A stretch of 64,000 nucleotides of DNA. Origin: Xanthostigma xanthostigma. Its lineage: Eukaryota; Arthropoda; Insecta; Raphidioptera; Raphidiidae. The position numbers were made by a program, and so were the translations under genes. This document shows positions 23,158 through 33,330 of this stretch, one piece after another. Location: NCBI GenBank assembly GCA_963575645.1, contig OY754475.1:15166509-15230508 (forward strand), read 5' to 3'. Every line of letters starts with the position of its first letter. The stretch's first letter is position 1. The notes under the pieces are model-generated. The model searched no databases and was not told the DNA's origin. It saw nothing but the letters and a program-made list of their open reading frames with translations.

Positions 23158-25308
23158 ATGTCTTCTGGTAAGTATAAGTCTCTTTATTATACCTTATATT
23201 AGGAATAAATTGAATTGTCATAAAATTAAACAAACATTCATATCAACTATTTTAAAAGCCCGATTTTAATGTTATCAAATATTTTTTTACTTTCAGAACT
23301 GTCGAGTAATGAAACTGAAGAAGTGACTTCAGGAAGCGAGTACGATCCTAATGAAGATGAAACGAACAAGGGCAGAAGACATGTAACTAACATTGAAAAT
23401 ATACTTCAAAGGATGAATAAGACGGTTAGTTCAGAGTCTAGCGAAGATGCGGGTGATTTAGTAAGCTCACAAAATGTAGACGAAACTGCAGTTCCTGTAC
23501 AGGGAAATTCCGAGAATGTGCCTAGCACATCAAAAGGTAAAAAAAGGCTTCGCAGCCCAAAAACATGGTCAAGGAATGTAAAAAAGGCCAGAAATTTTGC
23601 AAAAACAAATTATCGTGAAATTGGAAACTGTAGGTGTAAATGTGACATCAAACTTAGTATTTTGGAGCGACAAAGTATTTATGAAAAATATTGTAGCTTA
23701 TCTACACACGCTGAACAGACAATATACTTGCAAGGTTGCATTAAACAAGTGGCAAAATCCCGAACTCGCCAGCGTAATGTCAACGGACCACGAAAGCGTA
23801 CAACCTTTCTTTATGAAGTAAATATCGACAACGGGAAAACTGTGTTATGCCAAAAGGCCTTTTTGGCTGTTCACGGAATTTTTAAGTCTAGACTAGAGAA
23901 AAAAGTTAAAACCAGAGCCCACCCAACAGACAAGAGAGGTCGTCACGCAACTAGACCAAACAGAACTCCAACAGAAACTCTAAATTTGGTTAGACAATTT
24001 ATAGCTAATTTACCAGCTCGTGAATCACACTACACAAGATCTGATAGTCGTAATAGGAAGTATCTTGACCCCAATCTATCTATCACTAAAATACATGATA
24101 ATTTCAATGTTGAACATCCCAACAATAAGGTATCTTACGGCATTTTCAGTAAGGTGTTTAACGAAGAATATAACATTTCCTTTGGTTATCCCCGAAAGGA
24201 CATCTGCAACACATGCACTAAATTCCTAGTTGACATTAGACAAGCCGAAATGGAAGGTAACGACCAAGCTTTAGTAAAGCTCAAAAGAGACAGAGAACTT
24301 CATCTTAGGCGAGCAGAAGCGTTCAAAACCAAATTAGCAAATGCTCAGAAATCGTCAGATCCATCGGAAATGGTCATATGCTTTGATTATGAAAAGAACC
24401 TACCTTTGCCAGTGACCAATGCACAGGACGAATATTATGTCAGTCAGCTGTGGCTACATGTTTTTGGAATACATAACTTATCAACTCATAAAGCAACAAT
24501 GTATATTTACACGGAAAATTTTGCTTTGAAAGGACCGAATGAAGTTATAACTTGCTTGTCCGATTACATAGAAAACCATAAAGATCCACAGCAGCACAAG
24601 CTAAACATTTTTTGTGACAACGCATTTAGCCAAAATAAAAATCGAATTCTCTTTACATTTTTAGATCAGCTATGTAAGAACAAAACTTTTAATCACATTG
24701 AAATAAGTTATCCGATCCCAGGTCATTCTATGATGCCAATAGATAGAGATTTCGCTGCTATTGAAAAGAAAAAACTAAAACTAGAGAAGGTTGATAATCC
24801 TGAGACTTATGTTGAACTGATCAAATCATGCAGAAAAAAGAATCCTTTTAATGTTGTGTTTGTTCAGCACAGTCTGCGAACAAACGGAGAGCTACTTACA
24901 GGTGATAGAATAGTTAAAGTAAAAAATTTTAAGCTGTGGGTTGAACCATATGTCAAGAGTTCCGTGCCAGGCATTTCGAAAACTAGGTTTGTAGCTTTTG
25001 AAGCCGGAAGACCCATAGTTTCTAGGCAGACTATGACAGGAGATTGCAGTGGTATGTCTCTTTACAAAGTTGGTATGAACCGAAAAATTACCAGCGCTCC
25101 TAAATTAGCATACGGAGAGAGTTATTTGAAAATAAAACCAAAAAAGTTGCAGCATGTTATAAAACTTTTAAAACTTGTTACCTCTGGGGATATTGAATTC
25201 TACAAGAGAACCCTCACCAACGCTGTGAACATAGTTAAGCCAACTCGTAATGATACCGGAAATGAAGAAGAAAATAATATCGAAAGTGATACCGATATTT
25301 ATGAGTAA
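23158..25308 (+). CDS. Putative DDE-type transposase, two exons (insect DUF7869-like)
   Basis: Exon 1 is 23158-23167 (ATGTCTTCTG), followed by GTAAGT. The intron is 23168-23296 ending TTTCAG. Exon 2 is 23297-25308, giving about 673 residues starting MSSELSSNETEEV. Starting instead at the unspliced ATG 23269 would translate the intron's acceptor tract. Order: acidic Ser-rich N-terminus; basic KGKKRLRSPK region; Cys cluster NCRCKC (about 120); helical DNA-binding-like part; CNTC (about 312); charged helix; then ICFDYEKN (Asp about 367), FCDNAFSQNKN (Asp about 444) and PGHSMMPIDRDFAAIEKK (Asp 486/488, Glu 493). The spacing and context suit an RNase-H-like DDE core. It resembles the repeated arthropod family annotated DUF7869; that assignment is from memory. 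The frame is fully open, so the protein may be functional. Confidence 0.8.
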
Positions 25309-25811
25309 GGTAACAGTATAGTACAGATTATTTAAAAAGATCAGAATGGCAATGAAACAATAACAAGTTTTATCGCCCTTCTGGTCTTTTTATATAATCT
25401 TTACTATGGTTCCTTGTAATATTTTTGCAGGCATATTGCATTTTTTTTCTTAAGAAGTGTTTTTAGTTTGTGTAATTCAATAAAATGTATCTATTGTTTG
25501 TTTTTTTTAAATATAGTTTTTTTTTTATTTTTCTTTATAAGAAATATTATAATATTATATATTTTAAACAAAAATACAGAATTTCCATCATTATTAACTT
25601 TATTGATTTCATTTCCAATCCAAAAAGTGACTAAGTCCAAATTAAAATTTTTTTTTTTTTGATAATTCAATCCATTTTTCAAAATTATAGCGTATGTCTT
25701 TTCACTCCTTGCACATATTACTATTTAGGGAAAAAATATTAAATGTCCTGTTTAATACATCAAGTCGTGGGTGCTTAGTAAAACTTTCAACTGGCTGTAA
25801 CTCGAAACTAT

Positions 25812-25849
25812 GGAAATGTGACTAAGCTACTTTTTGCACTGACCCCTTC
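25812..25849 (-). repeat. Right terminal inverted repeat of the DDE-like transposon
   Basis: It reads GACTAAGCTACTTTTTGCAC then TGACCCCTTC, the inverted partner of 22848-22885. It is immediately followed by the second AATT. Confidence 0.85.
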
Positions 25850-25853
25850 AATT

Positions 25854-27690
25854 AACTCAAAATAAAAACAACATACAGAAAACATGGAAAATAATAAAAA
25901 ACGCAATACACACAGACTCAGACAAACAAAAACAAAACATACAAACATTGAACACAGGAACAGGCATTATAAATGCAAAATCACATCCAGAGGCCGCAGC
26001 TAATGTGTTGAACGAGCATTTCACTGGTATTGGCAATAAATTGGCAAACGTTATTTTAAATGAACAACACCTTACTGAAGATTAGTTAGTAGCTTCTGTG
26101 GCCCAGCTTCCTACCACTTCACAATCTATATATTTGACATCACTTGTTGACGAGGAAATAGTTAAACTAATTGACGAACTACAGACGAACAGTGCTCCAG
26201 GACCTGACAATATAACATCGACGTTATTAAAAAAAATTAAATGGAAAATATCCTCTCCACTAACTTATATATTTAACCTTAGCATCTTACAAGGAATATT
26301 TCCCACGCATTTTAAAAAGGCAATAGTTTGTCCTATATATAAAGCAGGCGATAAAAGTGTACCAAGTAACTACAGACCGATATCTCTATTAAACACCCTT
26401 TCTAAATTGCTTGAAAAAGCAATGAAGATACGACTGACTTCGTACTTAGACAAATACCATATACTATCGGACAATCAGTATGGATTTAGACAAGGACGTG
26501 GCACAAATGACGCACTAGTTAGACTGACCCAAAACATAGTGACGGATGTGGACAGTGACAAAAAAGTTTTAGCTATTTTCTTAGATCTTGCTAAAGCATT
26601 TGATACAGTTTCCCATAAAATCCTTCTCCAGAAGCTAGCCAATATTGGAATACGCAATATGTCCCACAGTTGGTTTGAAAGTTATCTCTCTGATAGAACT
26701 CAGACGGTCAGAATGGGGTCAGTACGGAGTGAGGGTCGAACCGTCGGTTTCGGTGTTCCACAGGGAACAGTACTAGGACCACTTTTATTTTTAATATATG
26801 TAAATGACCTGTGTAACATGGAAACCGGGGGTTCGATCTTATCATATGCGGATGACACCGTTCTGTACTTCTCTGGTTACACATGGAACGAAACCGTTAC
26901 TAGAGCTGAAATCGGCATGAGCAAAGTATACAAATGGCTGAACAACAACTTGTTAAGCCTAAACAAAGAAAAAACCAACTATATGTTGTTCACCGCCACT
27001 AACGCAGGACAGCCGATCAGCCCATTATTAAGACTGCACGCATGTGACGGACGGACACCACATTGTAACTGTACTGTACTGACGAAAGTTGACAATATAA
27101 AATATTTGGGACTAACTATAGACTACAGACTAAAATGGACAACACATATACAGAACTTAACGAATAGACTACGAAAATTAATATATATATTTGCAACTTT
27201 ACGACGAATAATGCCTGAACGGACCTTAATAATGGTTTACTACGCTCTATGCCAGTCATTGCTCACGTACGGAATCGCTGCCTGGGGAGGTGCTTTCAAA
27301 ACAAATCTTTCTCCACTCCAAACCATCCAGAACATCCTACTTCGCATTATCCTAAAGAAACCACGCTTATACCCAACCGTGCAACTGTATCAAAATGCTA
27401 TGGTGTTAAATATTAATCATTTGTACCTACAGTCCCTTCTCATCCTTTATCACCAACAACCCACCCTGCGAACGCCTATCCCCCACTCCTATGAAACCAG
27501 GCATAGAACGCTGCAAAGCATCTCAGTACCAAAAGTAAACAAAACTTTTGGCCAGAACCATTTAAAATATCACGCGCCAAGAATATACAACATGCTACCT
27601 CTGGAAATTAAAACCATCACACATATACACACATACAAGAAACAAATATCAAAGTGGCTACTCACACTCCAAAATACAGACCATACATAA
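25854..27690 (+). pseudogene. LINE ORF2 C-terminal part: reverse transcriptase
   Basis: Resumes the ORF2 frame after the transposon (NKNNIQKTWKIIKNAIHTD). One in-frame TAG lies at 26083-26085; from 26098 the frame is open for 530 codons. RT motifs in order: NSAPGPDNI, KAGDKSVPSNYRPISLL, QYGFRQGRGTNDAL, AIFLDLAKAFDTVSH (catalytic Asp), GVPQGTVLGPLLFLIYVNDL, SYADDTVLYFSG (catalytic YADD), NKEKTNYMLF and KYLGLTIDYRLKW. A C-terminal region ending LLTLQNTDHT follows. Layout fits jockey/CR1-group LINEs. A single nonsense change plus the insertion inactivate it. Confidence 0.9.
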
Positions 27691-28008
27691 AAACAATACA
27701 ACATACGCGTACCCACAAACATCTCCTCAATGAAAAACTAATTGAAAATATCATTATTCGCTATATTCTTTTTCTTTTTTTTTTTTTTTTGAACATTCGG
27801 TATATTGACTACACTCTTCGAACTCAGCTACACGCTCATACACACACATACACACTATACAATACACATCCGACACATCCACCGCCGAACATATTATTTT
27901 GATCTCCTGCCCTAGCACTGGCAGCCGCCAAGTTGGGCAGGAAATCCTTATTAATTTATAAAATTTGGAACTTTGTAACATGTTTTGAGGAAATAAATAA
28001 ATAAATAA
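27691..28008 (+). other. LINE 3' UTR and AAAT-type tail
   Basis: It contains a T-run, an ACAC-rich tract (27838-27870), the inverted pair CTGCCCTAGCACTGGC / GTTGGGCAGG, and four repeats of AAAT/AAATA at 27991-28008. The microsatellite tail borders the resumed TAATCG array. Confidence 0.7.
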
Positions 28009-28745
28009 ATTGTAATCGTAACCGTAATCTTAATCGTAATCGAGAGCGTTATCGTAATAGTTATCATAATCGTAGTCGTAATGGTAATCGTAATCGTAAT
28101 CTTAATAAGAAACCTTGACCGTAATCTTATACGCAAATCATAATCGTAATTGTAATCTTATTCGTAAATGTAATCGTTATTGTAATCCTAATAGTTATCG
28201 AAATCGTAATCGTAATTGTAGTCGTAATCTGAGTCGTTGTCGTAGTCGTAGTCGTGGTCGTAGTTGTAGTCGTAGTCGTAGTCGTATACGTAATCGAGTC
28301 GTAAACGTCATCTAAATCGTAATCGCAATCGTTATTGTAATGGTAATCGTGGTCGTAACCTTAATTAAAAACCGTGATCGTAATCGTTATCTTAGTGGTG
28401 TTCTTTATCGAAATCATAATCTTAATCAAATATCATAATCACAATCGTAATCGCAATCGAGAGCGTGATCGTAATTGTAATCATAATCGTTATTGTAACC
28501 TTAACCGTTATCGAGAGCGTAATCGTATTCGTAATCGTATACGTAGTCGTAATGGTTGTCGTAATCGTAATCATAATCGTAATCTTAATCTAAAATCTTA
28601 ATATTTATCGAAAATCATAATCTGAATCGTAATCCAAAGCGTTATCGTAATCGTATTCGTAGTCGTATTCGTAATTGTAGTGGTAATGGTAATCGCAATC
28701 TTAATCGAAAATCGTGATCTTTATCATAATCTTAATCCTTATCTT
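28009..28745 (+). repeat. Degenerate TAATCG hexamer array, second block
   Basis: Same unit and same strand as 16960-19476, which supports a single array split by the LINE. It has a subregion of GTAGTCG variants (28205-28290). Arg-Asn-rich plus-strand frames here are translations of the hexamer. Confidence 0.92.
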
Positions 28746-30710
28746 CATCAGGCTGCTTGTTTAAGTCAACGTTTAATGATTTCATCATCATTAGCATTCT
28801 ATTCTCAGTATTCTTTAAAATAAATGATTTTAGTAGATTGTCTGATAAAAGGTACTTCGCAACCTATTTTTAATAAATATCAGTGTTGAATACGGTGCAT
28901 CAATTTTTAACCTCCTGCTATAAAAAATCAAAAATTATTTAAAAAAAAAAAAATCAAGTTATTGTTTTCATCCCGATTTTCGAAAATCAAGTTTTCGCCA
29001 GATCTCAACGTTTTGGGGTCCTAGGAAGCTATTCTGACTATTTTGGCGATGATGTCCGTAGGGCTGTATGGGCGTGTGTGTGAATGTATGTATGTAAACC
29101 TCTTATATTTTTTGAACGGTGTGTCCGATTGAAACGCAGTTTGCGGCATCTGACGTGACCTTGCTGAACTTTGGAATGATTCAGCCTAATAAATTTTGAG
29201 AAATCAGAAAATTATAAGTTTCCAAATTTTTTTTAAATTTGTTTCTTTGGAATATTTTCTAAACTACAAACCGATTAATTCCAAACTTTAACTAACTCTT
29301 CTCCTTAATAAACTGCGTCGATTTCCGCAAACTACATCAAAATCGGTTAATTTGTTCCCGAGACATCGTGAACGAAAAATTCGTAAGATAGCTTATATTT
29401 TACATATTATTTTTGTGCGTTTTGATCTCAAAAATAGCGTAAAGTTTCAGGGATAGCCTGCAGGTTCAAACTTCTTTTAAATTTTTTTTTAATTATATTG
29501 AAACGTGATCGTGAGAACATTTATTCAAATATTACATCATCCGCTGGATAGATTTTACTAAAGTACTACTAGGTATGTTGGCAAAGAACAACACTTGGCA
29601 ATATATTATTCAGTTTTTAAGATATAGAACTCGAAGGAGGTAAATGTTAATATAAACAAACCACACACACATGCACATTCATCAATCAGAAAATTGATTT
29701 TAGACTATTTCTAGGACCAAAGTTATCAAAACGTGAAAATCTATTAAAATCCCGAAAAAAAAATGTTAACCTAAGCTTCTGAGTTGTAGCACCGCCGCAG
29801 GGGGGTGACAAAAACTTATCTGATCTTTTTATTTTCATGATCTACAACTTTTGTTTTGGATATGTTTTTATTCTATGACAAAAAAAAGATTATTTTGCTT
29901 ACTTATGTGAAGCTTTATTATTCTAGTTTAATGCTTATAACATTACTGCGAGAAAATTAGGTTTCCGGTCAAACAATGAAAGATATTTTCTTTTGTATAT
30001 TTGTCCGTACAATTGTATGGTGTAATCCGTTTTTCAATTTTCTTAAAAATTTAAACAAATTATCAACAATTACTGAAAAATTCATAGTTACAAAAGTAAT
30101 TTTTTAGTTTTTCCAATTTTTGAGCGTGTTGTTAAGTAGGCCCTATTAATTTTTATTATTGTATCAGAAAGTACATCTAAAAACACAAAAAATAAGCACA
30201 TGACGAACTATGTACGATGAATTTTCACCGTAGAATTTTCATTTGAAAAAAAATGGTTTTTGACTGAAAGAACTGAATATCACAAAATCTTTTCGATTTT
30301 TTTATGTAAAAATATTTTTGCTTATTTAAAACATAAAGAGGCATGCTTTCACAAAATTTCATCAAAATTGAGTTATTTATGCGAAAATGAAAAATAAAAA
30401 ACAAAAGAATCGTTTGCACATTTTGCATTTTTCACGGACATTTTGAGATCACAGTAAAAAGTGACCTCTATGAAAGTTGTAGATCTTTTTATGTTCTACA
30501 ACTGTCCTGTAGAACATTTTTTGATAGAACATTAAGTTACGCTGGAAAACGCTATAAGATATTTTGCCCCCCTTTTTGACCCCTCCGAATTAACCCTTTA
30601 CTGCCCCTGGTCGGGCATTTTTATTTTTTACGTTCATTATAAGCCCCTTTACCGTTTACAATGATAAAAGTTCTGTCTACAATTAATGTTGGTCTTGACT
30701 TGTAAATATG
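28746..30710. repeat. Dispersed-repeat fragments, no gene
   Basis: The stretch near 28990-29190 (GGGGTCCTAGGAAGCTATTC ... GATGATGTCCGTAGGGCTGT) has the look of a dispersed non-coding element. Segments near 29835-29860 and 30470-30500 (AAAGTTGTAGATC) share motifs with the 55.6-55.9 kb foldback. No coding sequence or RNA gene was recognised in these 2 kb. Confidence 0.45.
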
Positions 30711-31260
30711 CTAATTTGCCTGCACTAATAGCTCAATATGTTGTGTTTTCTCGGGATTTATATGAAGTTTATTTGCCGTGAACCATCTCAAGGCTTCCGA
30801 CTGTGCTCTTTGAAATTTTTCTGTTAATAAATTTTTGTTTCCATCTTGTAGAATTGTGGTTGTATCGTCTGCGTACATGTATGTATCTCCTGAGGAAATA
30901 TTCTCCACTAAGTCGTTTACGTAGACAATAAACATAATAGGTCCGAGGACCGAACCTTGTGGGACACCATGTTTTATTTTTTTCAGTTTGGATTTCTTTT
31001 CTCCGCACATGACATATTGATATCTCTCAGTGAGATATGACGATATTAATTTGAGTGTTTGTCCCCTAAAACCATAAAAGGCAAATTTATTCAGCAAAAT
31101 GTCGGGAGACACACAGTCAAAGGCCTTGCTAAGATCCACAGCAACAGCACTATTAAACAGAGCATTATCTTTACCTTCAAAAATTTTGTTTACCTACAAT
31201 CTCAATCAATGACTTGATTGTTGAGTTTTTCGCTCTGAAGCCAAACTGAAATTTGAAAAA
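30711..31260 (-). pseudogene. LINE reverse-transcriptase fragment
   Basis: The minus strand encodes FGFRAKNSTIK-like text in a broken frame upstream, then SAVAVDLSKAFDCVSPDIL, FAFYGFRGQTLKLISSYLTE, KHGVPQGSVLGPIMFIVYVN and YMYADDTTTILQ, then NKLHINPEKTQ. These are RT motifs A (DLSKAFD), B (GVPQGSVLGP) and C (YADD) of a non-LTR element distinct from the one at 26 kb. The 5' part, the endonuclease and the C-terminal region are missing. About 143 codons remain open. Confidence 0.88.
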
Positions 31261-31339
31261 AAAATATATATAGGTATATTTAAAAATAGATTACTAAAAA
31301 TTACAGGAAAATTTTTTTACAATCCGCCATCTATAGTCA

Positions 31340-32190
31340 ATAGTAGTGGTGACATGACACTATCCCCGAACCATTATCCCCGACGACAATATCCCCGATT
31401 TTAATCCCCGAAAGACATTATTCCTAACGACAATATCCCCGATTTTAATACCCGAACGACATTATCCCCGACGACAACATCCCCGATTTTATAATTATTC
31501 GTACGACTACTGTATGAATAATATATAATTACAAAGCTATCTTGACATACTCAATTAGGGTGTAATTGGTAGCGTGCCTGGCTCTCACCCAAGAGGCCCG
31601 GGTTCGATTCCCGGTACCGGAATGAGTTTTGTTTTTACTTTTTATTTTTTTTTCACTTTGAGACTACAACTTAAAACTCACATTTTCATGAAGATTGAAA
31701 ACCACCGCTTTTTTTGATAAAGGGGTATGCAAATTGTCTCGCAGTGAAACGGGAAGGGGCAAATGTGGAGTTTTTAAAAAAACAATTCCAGGGGAGCGAT
31801 AAACGGGTATGCGAATTGTAATTTCGGGGTGAACGATAAAGGGGTATGCGAATAGTCCCGCAGTGAAACGGGAAGGGGCAAATGTTGAGTTTAAAAAAAA
31901 AAACAATTCCGAGGTGAACGATAACGGGGTATGCGAATTAGATAGTTAATTGTTTGAATAGAACTTTGTTTTCTAAAAAATGTATATTTAATTGACAGTC
32001 AATTAAATATATATTTTTTAGAAAATCAGTCTCAAAGTGAAAAAAAAAATAAAAAATAAAAGCTAAAATCAAACGTTTACTGTAAGATTTGGTTATTTTT
32101 TACTATAGGGTTATTTCTTTCAAGTCGGGGATAATGTCGCGGAGATAATGTCGCCGGGATAAAGACATAGAATCAATAGTAGTATTATAA
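31340..32190. repeat. Element with inverted TATCCCCG / CGGGGATA ends
   Basis: The left side (31345-31490) carries about two and a half copies of a 46-base unit with TATCCCCGATTTTAAT and GACATTATCCCCGACGAC. The right side (32125-32160) carries the inverse GTCGGGGATAATGTCG. Between them lie a tRNA-Glu-like sequence and four partial repeats of GATAAAGGGGTATGCGAATT ... CGCAGTGAAACGGGAAGGGG (31712-31940). An inverted TTTACTTTTTATTTTTTTTTCACTTTGAGACT pair frames the inner part (31633 and 32027). The same GATAAAGGGGTATGCG text occurs at 47608-47690. Confidence 0.6.
31551..31622 (+). pseudogene. tRNA-Glu(CTC)-like sequence with a broken acceptor stem
   Basis: It is 72 bases long. The D-arm region GTGTAATTGGTAGCG, anticodon loop CTCTCAC (anticodon CTC, Glu) and T-arm CCCGGGTTCGATTCCCGG are tRNA-Glu-like. 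However, the 5' acceptor strand TCAATTA pairs poorly with the 3' strand TACCGGA, and the anticodon stem has one mismatch. It lies within a repeat, so it is more likely a captured or derived tRNA than a working gene. Confidence 0.65.
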
Positions 32191-32535
32191 TCAGAGAGTG
32201 CGAATTTTGGGAGTTTGTGTTAATGCGGAGGATAATCTCCGAAACTACTCATTCGATTTCCAATTTTTTTTTCAACAATTTTTAGAATGGACCTTCTGGG
32301 TAAAAAATAGTATCTTGAAAACATACTTTTGTAAAGTGGTCACCAAAATGTTTCCAAATTTTTCATTAGATTTCGATAACCCATATACTATAAGTCTATA
32401 ATCCCTACATGAGAATTTATTATTCTTCAATAAATAAAATTATCGACCAACTTTTCAGACAAATATATTAACAAAAAATAATAATTATTACATTGACGTT
32501 TCGGTACTAATCACCCAATAAATAAAAAAATAGCT

Positions 32536-33183
32536 ATGGTTTTTAATCTTGTTGATAAATCTATTTTATTATCTAAACCAAAATTCCACTTAAATAATTT
32601 TAATTTAGTTCGTCAAATCCTTCTTACTAATTGTTATCCTCTTAAATTTATTAATAAATTTATTAAAATTAGAATTAATAAATTAACAAAATACCAAAAT
32701 TCACAAAATCCACAAAAAAATGTTTATAATGTCGATTGTCCTTTCATAGTGATTTCTTTTTTCAAGATTATTTCTCAAAAATTTTATTCATTTCTTAAAA
32801 ATTTAAATATAAAAACAGTTTATAATGTTAATAATAAACTTGTCAAAATTATTATAAAGGGAAAGGATAAACACATTAAATTAGAAAAACATAATGTTGT
32901 GTATAAAATTAACTGTGAAAATTGTGAAAAGAACTATATTTGACAAACTAAAAGAGTTCTTAAAACAAGAATAAAAGAGCACCAAAATAACCATTAATTA
33001 CTCCCGGATAAACAGAACGTTATAACAAAACATAAATTTGAACACGACCACGAAATTAATTGGGATAGTGTAAAAATTTTAGATAATCAAACTAATTTCT
33101 TGAAAACAAATATTTCGGAAATGTTACATATTATAAAATCAAATAAAAATTCTCTCAATGCTCAATTAGATACGGAAAATTAA
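32536..33183 (+). pseudogene. Penelope-like RT C-terminus and GIY-YIG nuclease, with stops
   Basis: It encodes KPKFHLNNFNLVRQILLTNC, then KINCENCEKNYI. A stop (TGA at 32941) replaces the Gly of the YIG motif. After it come QTKRVLKTRIKEHQNNH, another stop and LLPDKQNVITKHKFEHDHE, then NWDSVKILDNQTNF and LNAQLDTEN ending in TAA. It is collinear with the minus-strand copy at 10754-11445, allowing direct comparison of decay. No functional product is expected. Confidence 0.85.
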
Positions 33184-33330
33184 GGTAATATAATATACAA
33201 TATTATTTTGAAATAGTTTCTGTTTTTAATGGATTTTTATTTCTTTTTAGACACCTACTTTCAATAATATCCATGACTACTTATTAAAAAATTAGTTTGT
33301 TAATATTTTTTCAATATTTGATAATAATTT

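Larger units (their letters stand above)
22848..25849 (+). mobile_element. Apparently complete DNA transposon with one DDE-like gene, 3,002 bp
   Basis: It is flanked by AATT on both sides (22844-22847 and 25850-25853). The left end GAAGGAGTCAGTGCAAAAAG and the reverse complement of the right end, GAAGGGGTCAGTGCAAAAAG, are inverted and stay similar for about 32 bases. Variants of the terminal motif (GTRGYTAAGTC / GACTTAGCCAC) occur again at about 23025-23080 and 25626-25638. Joining the flanks with a single AATT leaves the LINE ORF2 frame open, confirming precise ends. It contains one spliced gene (23158-25308). I cannot assign the superfamily from sequence alone. Confidence 0.88.
19477..28008 (+). 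mobile_element. 5'-truncated LINE (jockey/CR1-like), broken by two DNA elements
   Basis: In order it contains a C-terminal ORF1 (19495-19893), ORF2 endonuclease (21733-22847), ORF2 reverse transcriptase (25854-27690), a 3' UTR with an inverted CTGCCC...GGGCAG motif, and an AAATAAATAAATAAAT tail. It sits inside the TAATCG array: array sequence abuts the first LINE codons and resumes after the tail. Insertions at 20514-21702 and 22848-25849 account for about 4.2 kb. Net LINE length is about 4.3 kb. ORF1 lacks its start and ORF2 has one in-frame TAG, so this copy is inactive. Confidence 0.88.

Noticed and set aside
17000-28745. CRISPR-like array
   Set aside because: The repeat is a continuous hexamer with no unique spacers, and the context is eukaryotic.
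31554-31622. Functional tRNA-Glu gene
   Set aside because: The acceptor stem does not pair over most of its length, and the sequence lies inside a repeat.
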